From assembly GCA_016292545.1 (NCBI GenBank), contig JAEDIG010000072.1, positions 1 through 12,122 on the forward strand: a stretch of 12,122 nucleotides of DNA, in the 5' to 3' direction. A program made the translations under genes and the position numbers. The notes below the pieces were generated by a model. That model saw only the letters and a program-made list of their open reading frames with translations. It ran no database searches and had not been told where the DNA came from. Below are positions 6,766-12,122 of the stretch, one piece after another (the first letter of the stretch is position 1; every line of letters starts with the position of its first letter). The stretch comes from Bacteroidaceae bacterium (GTDB lineage Bacteria; Bacteroidota; Bacteroidia; Bacteroidales; Bacteroidaceae).

Positions 6766-7746
6766 ATGATAGAGAAACATATCATAATTGAAGACATAGA
6801 CCCTGTCACACTCTATGGTGTGAACAATTGCAACCTGCAAATCATCAAGGCTATGTATCCCAAATTGCGCATCGTGGCACGCGGCAACGTGATGCACGTG
6901 ATGGGCGATGAGTTGGAGATGTGTGCCTTCGGGGAACATATTACGAAACTGCAATCCCATTGCCTCAAGTTCAACAGCCTCTCCGAGGAGGAACTGCTAC
7001 AGATTCTCCACGGTGAGAAAACCCGGAAGGACGGCAACGAGGGAGTCATTGTATATAGTGTAACCGGGAAACCCATCATGGCCCGCAGCCAGAACCAGCA
7101 ACGGCTGGTGCAGGCCTACATGGAAAACGACATGGTGTTTGCCGTAGGGCCAGCTGGTTCGGGAAAGACATACACAAGTATCGCGCTTGCCGTGCGCGCA
7201 CTCAAGAACAAGGAAATCCGGAAGATTATCCTTTCGCGTCCCGCAGTAGAGGCCGGCGAAAAGCTGGGTTTCTTGCCGGGTGACATGAAAGACAAGATCG
7301 ACCCTTATCTGCAACCGCTCTATGATGCGCTGGAAGACATGATTCCCACCCAGAAACTGCGCGAGATGATGGAGCAGAACATCATCCAGATTGCCCCGCT
7401 GGCCTTCATGAGGGGACGCACGCTCAATGACGCCGTGGTGATACTGGACGAAGCACAGAATACCACTGGGGCACAGATTAAGATGTTCCTCACCCGTATG
7501 GGAATGGGGACAAAGATGATCATCACAGGCGATGTCACACAAATCGACCTTCCCCAGCACATCCGCTCCGGACTCACCGAGGCCCTTCATATCCTGCATA
7601 ACGTACCGGGAATCGGCTTCATACACATGGACCGGCGTGATATTGTGCGCCACAGGCTGGTGACACGCATTGTAGATGCCTACGAAAAAGAGGCATCGAA
7701 GAATCACGACAAGAACAAGCAAACGACAAAAGAAGAATACTCATAA
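6766..7746 (+). CDS. phoH: PhoH family ATPase (PhoH-like)
   Basis: Cytoplasmic P-loop ATPase of the PhoH/PhoL type, often found near RNA-processing genes in bacteria and proposed to act on RNA; its exact role is unsettled. The 326-residue protein has an N-terminal small domain (about 1-100), a QNQQRLVQA motif (109-117) before the nucleotide site, Walker A GPAGSGKT (128-135), SRPAVEAGEKLGFLPGD (147-163) typical of the family, Walker B VVILDEAQN (224-232), and ITGDVTQIDLP (253-263) near the helicase-like motif III. The C-terminal 20 residues are charged and disordered. The start is preceded by an A-rich leader and lies 19 bases after a TAnnTTTG box. It is first in the run phoH-purC-ubiE-GHL10-aroE, and the gap to purC is only 26 bases. 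Unlike many bacteria, no ybeY follows. Confidence 0.95.
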   Translation: MIEKHIIIEDIDPVTLYGVNNCNLQIIKAMYPKLRIVARGNVMHVMGDELEMCAFGEHITKLQSHCLKFNSLSEEELLQILHGEKTRKDGNEGVIVYSVTGKPIMARSQNQQRLVQAYMENDMVFAVGPAGSGKTYTSIALAVRALKNKEIRKIILSRPAVEAGEKLGFLPGDMKDKIDPYLQPLYDALEDMIPTQKLREMMEQNIIQIAPLAFMRGRTLNDAVVILDEAQNTTGAQIKMFLTRMGMGTKMIITGDVTQIDLPQHIRSGLTEALHILHNVPGIGFIHMDRRDIVRHRLVTRIVDAYEKEASKNHDKNKQTTKEEYS

Positions 7747-7772
7747 ACATACATATTAATAATTCAAGGTAT

Positions 7773-8726
7773 ATGAAAGCATTGACCCAAACCAATTTCA
7801 ACCTGCCCGGACAGGTGAGCGTGTATCATGGCAAGGTACGCGATGTGTACAACATCAACGACGACCTCATGGTGATGGTTGCAACCGACCGCATCTCTGC
7901 CTTCGACGTGATTCTCCCCAAAGGCATTCCCTTCAAAGGACAGGTGCTCAACCAGATTGCCTCCTCCTTCCTGGATGCTACAGCCGACATCGTCCCAAAC
8001 TGGAAACTGGCTACACCCGACCCCATGGTGACTGTGGGCCTCAAGGCAGAAGGATTCCGTGTGGAGATGATCATCCGCGGGTATCTCACAGGCTCTGCAT
8101 GGCGCGAATACAAGGCCGGATGCCGTGAGCTCTGTGGCGTAAAACTGCCTGAAGGCATGCGCGAGAACGAAAAGTTCCCCGAGCCCATTATCACACCCAC
8201 CACCAAAGCAGAAGAAGGGCACGATGAAAACATCAGCCGTGAGGAAATTATCGCACAAGGCATCGTTTCACGTGAAGATTACGAAATGATGGAACGCTAC
8301 ACGCGCGCACTTTTCGAAAGAGGCACACAAATAGCCGCCCTGAAGGGGCTCATTCTCGTAGACACAAAATATGAATTCGGCAAACGCGACGGCAAGGTCA
8401 TCCTCATCGACGAGATTCATACACCCGACAGCAGCCGCTATTTCTATGCCGCCGGCTACGAACAAAAATTTCAGGCCGGCGAACCTCAAAAGCAGCTGAG
8501 CAAAGAGTTTGTACGCCAATGGCTGATTGAACACAATTTCATGAACCGTCCGGGCGATGTGATGCCCGAGATTACCGATGCATACGCACAAAACGTGTCC
8601 GACCGCTACATCGAGCTCTATGAACACATCACTGGCCAGACATTCAACCCAGCCGACACAGAAGGCAACCTTGCCCGACGCATCGAAAACAATATAACCA
8701 AATGGCTTACAGACAGGAACAAATAA
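7773..8726 (+). CDS. purC: SAICAR synthase (phosphoribosylaminoimidazole-succinocarboxamide synthase)
   Basis: Catalyses ATP-dependent joining of aspartate to CAIR to give SAICAR in de novo purine synthesis, in the cytoplasm. The 317-residue protein is of the longer form seen in Bacteroidetes and yeast. Landmarks are GKVRDVY (20-26) in the nucleotide-binding start, TDRISAFD (38-45), signature 1 TPTTKAEEGHDENIS (141-155), signature 2 LILVDTKYEFG (193-203), and LIDEIHTPDSSRY (211-223) for substrate and magnesium binding. The ATG at 7773 follows an A/T-rich stretch without a Shine-Dalgarno. The final 25 bases overlap the start of ubiE in another frame, which suggests coupled translation. It depends on the phoH promoter as far as I can see, since no TAnnTTTG box lies in the 26-base gap. 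Confidence 0.97.
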   Translation: MKALTQTNFNLPGQVSVYHGKVRDVYNINDDLMVMVATDRISAFDVILPKGIPFKGQVLNQIASSFLDATADIVPNWKLATPDPMVTVGLKAEGFRVEMIIRGYLTGSAWREYKAGCRELCGVKLPEGMRENEKFPEPIITPTTKAEEGHDENISREEIIAQGIVSREDYEMMERYTRALFERGTQIAALKGLILVDTKYEFGKRDGKVILIDEIHTPDSSRYFYAAGYEQKFQAGEPQKQLSKEFVRQWLIEHNFMNRPGDVMPEITDAYAQNVSDRYIELYEHITGQTFNPADTEGNLARRIENNITKWLTDRNK

Positions 8727-9439
8727 AACCCTACACCACAAAAGGCGAGAAGGCCACACAGGTGGAGGCGATGTTCGACAACATCGCCCCCACCTATGAC
8801 CTCCTCAACCATTTGCTATCCTGGGGCACCGACCGTGGATGGCGCCACAAAGCCATTGACTCGCTCAAACCCTTTGCCCCCCAACAAATACTGGACATTG
8901 CCACCGGTACGGGAGATTTTGCCATTCTGGCCGCACGCAGATTGCAGCCGGCACACATCACTGGTGCCGACATTTCGGAAGGCATGATTGAGGTTGGAAG
9001 GAAAAAAGTGGAAAGAATGGGGCTGCAACATTGCATCTCCTTTGAGCGCCAGGACTGCACAGCCCTCTCCTACCCCGACAAGCATTTCGATGCCGTCACC
9101 GTGGCATACGGTGCAAGAAACTTTGCCCATCTGGACACAGCCCTGAGCGAGATGCGGCGCGTGCTCCGCCCCGGTGGCCACCTGCTGATTCTAGAACTGG
9201 CCACCCCGCCCCGTTTTCCCATGAAACAGCTCTTCTGGCTCTATTCCCATGTGGCCATGCCACTGGCTGGATGGCTGGTGAGCCGGGATTCCCACGCCTA
9301 TTCCTATCTGCCTGCCACAATGGAAGCCTTCCCGCAGGGCGAGGTCATGCAAGAGATACTCCAGCATGCAGGCTACAGCCAAATCAAATGGAAACGCTTC
9401 ACCTTTGGCATCTGCACAATGTATCTAGCAAAAAAATAA
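8702..9439 (+). CDS. ubiE: Demethylmenaquinone methyltransferase (UbiE/MenG)
   Basis: SAM-dependent C-methyltransferase that performs the last step of menaquinone synthesis, at the membrane surface; Bacteroidetes use menaquinone, so MenG is the physiological name. The 245-residue length is normal. Landmarks are the family block VEAMFDNIAPTYDLLNHLLS (21-40), SAM motif I ILDIATGTGDFAI (63-75), GADISEGMI (88-96) with the acidic residue for the ribose, the YGARNF motif (136-141), VLRPGGHLLILE (154-165), and SYLPATMEAFP (201-211). The ATG lies 25 bases inside the purC 3' end; a later ATG would remove part of the conserved N-terminal block, so 8702 is kept. It is followed after 40 AT-rich bases by the GHL10 gene, with no promoter box or terminator visible. 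Confidence 0.95.
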   Translation: MAYRQEQIKPYTTKGEKATQVEAMFDNIAPTYDLLNHLLSWGTDRGWRHKAIDSLKPFAPQQILDIATGTGDFAILAARRLQPAHITGADISEGMIEVGRKKVERMGLQHCISFERQDCTALSYPDKHFDAVTVAYGARNFAHLDTALSEMRRVLRPGGHLLILELATPPRFPMKQLFWLYSHVAMPLAGWLVSRDSHAYSYLPATMEAFPQGEVMQEILQHAGYSQIKWKRFTFGICTMYLAKK

Positions 9440-9479
9440 TTCCTTATATATATATTATAAACCTCATAGCATCCTCTTT

Positions 9480-11270
9480 ATGAAAAAGCAAATACAACGT
9501 ATCTGTCTGAACATGGCCATTATCGCTGCCTCCTCAATCATGCAACCCCTCCCTGTCCAAGCCGACACCTACACAAAACGCGAAGTACGTGGAGCATGGG
9601 TGGCAACGGTCTTCTCCATCGACTGGCCCTCCAAGAAAGGCTACACCAAAAGAATTGCAGCCGAGCAGCAGCAGGAGATGATTAAATACCTCGACATCAT
9701 GAAGGCCAACAATTTCAACGCCATCTATTTTCAGGTGCGGACCATGTGCGATGCCCTCTACGCCTCCAGCTATGAGCCATGGTCCAGCTATCTCACAGGG
9801 ACGCGCGGAGTGAAGCCTGCCTACGACCCCCTGACCTTTGTTGTGGAAGAATGCCACAAGCGCGGCATGGAGTGCCACGCATGGGTCAATCCCTACAGGT
9901 GGGCCACCAGCGCAGCCACCGCCAGCGGATGGACCACATCCAAGGACAATGCACTCAAGACAAGAGGAATGCTCATCAGCTACAACAACGGAAGCGCCAC
10001 AACCACCATCCTTAACCCCGCTCTCCAGGCCACCAACGAACGCATCGTGAATGTATGCCGGGAACTGGTAGAGAACTACGACATTGACGGCATCATATTC
10101 GATGACTACTTCTATCCCAGCGGCATGCCCGCCAATGAGACCGCTTCCGACTACGTGAACTACCAAAGTTCAGGAACCACGCTGTCCATGGCAGATTGGA
10201 GGCGTGAGAATGTCAACCGCATGGTTGCAGAGGTCTACAACATGATTCAAGAAACCGACCCTTCCTGCCGGTTCGGCATCTCACCTGCAGGTGCGGCTTG
10301 TACGGATGCGGCCGTAGCAGCCAAACATGGAATCGACAAATGTCCTGTTGCCAGCGATTGGCAATACAACGGCATATTTTCAGACCCCGTAGCCTGGCTC
10401 AAAGAAGGGACCATCGATTATATTTCCCCACAAATCTACTGGAAGACAGATCATTCCACCAACCCCTTCGGTCCGCTCACCAAATGGTGGTCCAGCGTTG
10501 CCAAACATTTTGGCAGGCATCATTATGCCTCCCACTCCCTCACCTTCCTGCAATCTAGCAATACAAGTACAGACTGGGCCCAGGTAGGGATGCAAATGCA
10601 ATACTCACGCAACTATAACCAACAAAAGGCATCTGGCGCAATCTACTATTCCATGTGCGACATCGACGGCTACAAGGCCTCCGGTGTAGGCGAATGGCTG
10701 AAACGCTATAAATATCAGAAAGTGGCTCTCCCGCCCGCCATCGACTGGAAAGAGACACAAACCTATGGCAACGTCACCGGCCTACAGTTCAACGACAGTA
10801 TATTATCATGGGACCCAATCGACAATGTCAAATACACAGTATATGCCATTCCCGAAAGCATAAGTCACGAAAAGGCGGAAACAAGCACCTATGGAGGCAT
10901 ACTGTCCACCTACCTGCTCGATGTCACCTACACCAACAGTTTCATGATACCAGAAAACAAGCGTGAAGGATATTTCTATGCAGTTTGTATCTATGATAAC
11001 TACAACAACGAATATACTCCGCTCTACTCCGACGATGCAACAGGCATCATTCAAATGGCCGACAGCAAAATCAGCATAGAGGTAGAGGCATGGCAGGTCA
11101 ATTTTGGAAATACAGCTGATGATGTGATGATTGTGAGTCTCACGGGTCAAGTGATGATTCATGAGCAGGATACAGAGGCTGTAAGTTTAATAGGACTTCC
11201 CAGCGGCATCTATATAGTACGCGCAAGAAAAGGGACAGAACAAAAATCACAAAAAATCTTCGTAAGATGA
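9480..11270 (+). CDS. Exported GHL10 (DUF187) glycoside hydrolase-like protein with a T9SS-like tail
   Basis: A 596-residue secreted protein. The N-terminus is a signal peptide (MKKQIQR, hydrophobic core, likely cleavage after VQA at 28, without a lipobox). Residues about 33-420 form the GHL10/DUF187 TIM-barrel domain: EVRGAWVATV (35-44), IYFQVR (82-87), HAWVNPYR (133-140), IDGIIFDDYFYP (212-223) with two candidate acidic catalytic residues (Asp217, Asp218), and ISPQIYW (325-331). Residues about 430-525 look like an Ig/fibronectin III-like beta domain, and about 530-596 resemble the type IX secretion C-terminal domain, ending in LPSGIYIVRARKG and KIFVR. E. coli DigH of this family cleaves denuded peptidoglycan strands, so a cell-wall or polysaccharide substrate is possible; the true substrate is unknown. 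Its stop overlaps the aroE start (ATGA), so it is probably co-transcribed with housekeeping genes, which is an odd setting for it. Confidence 0.88.
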   Translation: MKKQIQRICLNMAIIAASSIMQPLPVQADTYTKREVRGAWVATVFSIDWPSKKGYTKRIAAEQQQEMIKYLDIMKANNFNAIYFQVRTMCDALYASSYEPWSSYLTGTRGVKPAYDPLTFVVEECHKRGMECHAWVNPYRWATSAATASGWTTSKDNALKTRGMLISYNNGSATTTILNPALQATNERIVNVCRELVENYDIDGIIFDDYFYPSGMPANETASDYVNYQSSGTTLSMADWRRENVNRMVAEVYNMIQETDPSCRFGISPAGAACTDAAVAAKHGIDKCPVASDWQYNGIFSDPVAWLKEGTIDYISPQIYWKTDHSTNPFGPLTKWWSSVAKHFGRHHYASHSLTFLQSSNTSTDWAQVGMQMQYSRNYNQQKASGAIYYSMCDIDGYKASGVGEWLKRYKYQKVALPPAIDWKETQTYGNVTGLQFNDSILSWDPIDNVKYTVYAIPESISHEKAETSTYGGILSTYLLDVTYTNSFMIPENKREGYFYAVCIYDNYNNEYTPLYSDDATGIIQMADSKISIEVEAWQVNFGNTADDVMIVSLTGQVMIHEQDTEAVSLIGLPSGIYIVRARKGTEQKSQKIFVR

Positions 11271-12013
11271 AAATGCAATACGGACTCATCGGCTGGCCGC
11301 TAGGACACAGCTTCAGCAGAGACTTCTTTACAAAAAAATTCTGCAATGAAGGAATAGATGCAGAATACCTCAATTTCGAGATTCCGGAAGCATCCAGATT
11401 GTTTCAGATTATCCAAGAACACCCTCTATTGAAGGGGGTAAATGTCACCCTTCCCCACAAACAGGCTGTCATTCCCCTGCTAGATGAGTTGAGTCAGGAG
11501 GCAGCCGCCATCGGAGCCGTAAATGTCATCCGCATCACCCGCAGTCCTAACGGTGAACCCTATCTGAAAGGGTTCAACAGCGATGTTATAGGTTTTACGG
11601 ACAGCATTCGTCCACTACTGAAACCACACCACCAGAAAGCACTTGTGCTAGGTACAGGAGGAGCCAGCAAGGCCATCTGCCATGGTTTAGAAAAACTGGG
11701 AGTAGAATGGACCTACGTAAGCAGGAACAGTGCCCCCAACAGACTCACCTACAGCCAACTAACCCCATCCATCATGCAGACCTACACAGTAATAGTCAAT
11801 TGCAGCCCTGTTGGCATGTTCCCAAAGGTGGACCATTGTCCAGCCATCCCATATGAATATCTAACCCCTAACCATTTGCTCTACGACATAGTTTATAATC
11901 CCACCATAACACTGTTCATGAAGCATGGTGCAGAACATGGCTCTACCGTAAAAAACGGCATTGAGATGCTTGAACGCCAAGCCATTGCAAGCTGGGAATT
12001 CTGGAACTCATAA
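11267..12013 (+). CDS. aroE: Shikimate dehydrogenase
   Basis: NADP-dependent reduction of 3-dehydroshikimate to shikimate, the fourth step of the chorismate pathway, in the cytoplasm. At 248 residues it is at the short end for AroE, normal for Bacteroidetes. Landmarks are the shikimate-binding HSFS (14-17), GVNVTLPHK (57-65) with catalytic Lys65, GFNSDVIGF (102-110) with catalytic Asp106, the dinucleotide loop GTGGASKA (129-136), Arg153 in VSRN for the NADP phosphate, NCSPVGM (178-184), and YDIVYNP (206-212). The ATG overlaps the stop of the GHL10 gene (ATGA), a translational-coupling arrangement; a second ATG two codons later (11273) is possible. Base composition is slightly more AT-rich than in dnaK or recA. 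It is the last gene of the plus-strand run, and a large hairpin begins one base after the stop codon. Confidence 0.96.
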   Translation: MKMQYGLIGWPLGHSFSRDFFTKKFCNEGIDAEYLNFEIPEASRLFQIIQEHPLLKGVNVTLPHKQAVIPLLDELSQEAAAIGAVNVIRITRSPNGEPYLKGFNSDVIGFTDSIRPLLKPHHQKALVLGTGGASKAICHGLEKLGVEWTYVSRNSAPNRLTYSQLTPSIMQTYTVIVNCSPVGMFPKVDHCPAIPYEYLTPNHLLYDIVYNPTITLFMKHGAEHGSTVKNGIEMLERQAIASWEFWNS

Positions 12014-12061
12014 TTTTCGAGTCCATTGAGGCTCTCGAGAGAGTCTCGATGGACTCGAAAA
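12014..12061 (+). repeat. Long hairpin directly after aroE
   Basis: The arms 12014-12030 and 12045-12061 pair over 17 bp with a single G·T wobble; the 14-base loop itself contains the palindrome CTCTCGAGAG (12032-12041). The T-run is on the 5' side and the A-run on the 3' side, the reverse of an intrinsic terminator, on both strands. It begins immediately after the aroE stop codon. It could protect the mRNA 3' end, or be a protein-binding or repeat element. Confidence 0.65.
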
Positions 12062-12106
12062 AACAAGGAGAGGAGCAAACATGCATTCCTGCTGTTTGCT
12101 CCTCTC
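12062..12106 (-). terminator. Terminator of a convergent gene beyond the right edge
   Basis: A perfect 14-bp inverted repeat (12068-12081 with 12093-12106) whose loop can form a further GCA/TGC step is followed on the minus strand by CTTGTTTTTT (12058-12067). That T-run gives it minus-strand polarity, so it should end a gene transcribed leftward from outside the window. On the plus strand it is followed by TCTGAAAAAC, so it is a poor terminator for aroE. Confidence 0.8.
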
Positions 12107-12122
12107 TCTGAAAAACGGCGGC

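Noticed and set aside
6688..6960. A 91-residue N-terminal extension of the DUF5715 protein.
   Set aside because: It overlaps the start of phoH and the divergent promoters, and would bury the basic signal-like segment; a perfect promoter directs transcription from within it.
1..12122. A search for CRISPR arrays, insertion-sequence ends, integrase or toxin-antitoxin pairs, and defence genes.
   Set aside because: No direct-repeat array, transposase, integrase or defence-type gene is visible; all genes fit core metabolism, repair, chaperone or envelope functions.

Overview
The window looks like core chromosome of a Bacteroidales bacterium, most likely Prevotellaceae or a close relative. The reasons are the protein set (two families I recall from Bacteroidales, DUF5715 and a DUF6621-like protein, a carboxy(nor)spermidine synthase, and a glycoside hydrolase-like protein with a type IX-style C-terminal tail), the A-rich leaders without Shine-Dalgarno sequences, and several matches to the Bacteroidetes promoter pattern TTTG-N19/20-TAnnTTTG. 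I see no mobile element, CRISPR array, rRNA or tRNA, and no gene-free stretch over 300 bases.

Left part (1-6687), all on the minus strand. Reading in the direction of transcription, DUF5715 (an M15-peptidase-like exported protein) and a small Spy/LTxxQ-like periplasmic protein come first, ending at a hairpin terminator around 5203-5241. A promoter overlapping that terminator starts a probable operon: DUF6621-like protein, carboxy(nor)spermidine synthase (polyamine synthesis), recA. Two hairpins follow recA. dnaK comes next and ends at a strong terminator (79-124). A perfect promoter whose -33 box lies in that terminator's T-tract points at a gene off the left edge.

Right part (6766-12013), all on the plus strand, divergent from DUF5715: phoH, purC, ubiE/menG, a GHL10 (DUF187) glycoside hydrolase-like exported protein, and aroE. 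Gaps are short or genes overlap (26 bp, a 25-bp overlap, 40 bp, an ATGA overlap), so this reads as one operon. It mixes an RNA-related ATPase, purine synthesis, menaquinone methylation, a secreted carbohydrate-active enzyme and the shikimate pathway. aroE ends at a large hairpin of unusual polarity, followed by a terminator that fits a convergent gene entering from beyond the right edge.

No wholly new multi-gene system is evident. The points most worth a second look are the M15 zinc-peptidase motif in the DUF5715 protein, the fused terminator-promoter junctions with nearly leaderless starts, the GHL10 gene with a sorting-type tail between menG and aroE, and the TTTT-stem-AAAA hairpin after aroE.
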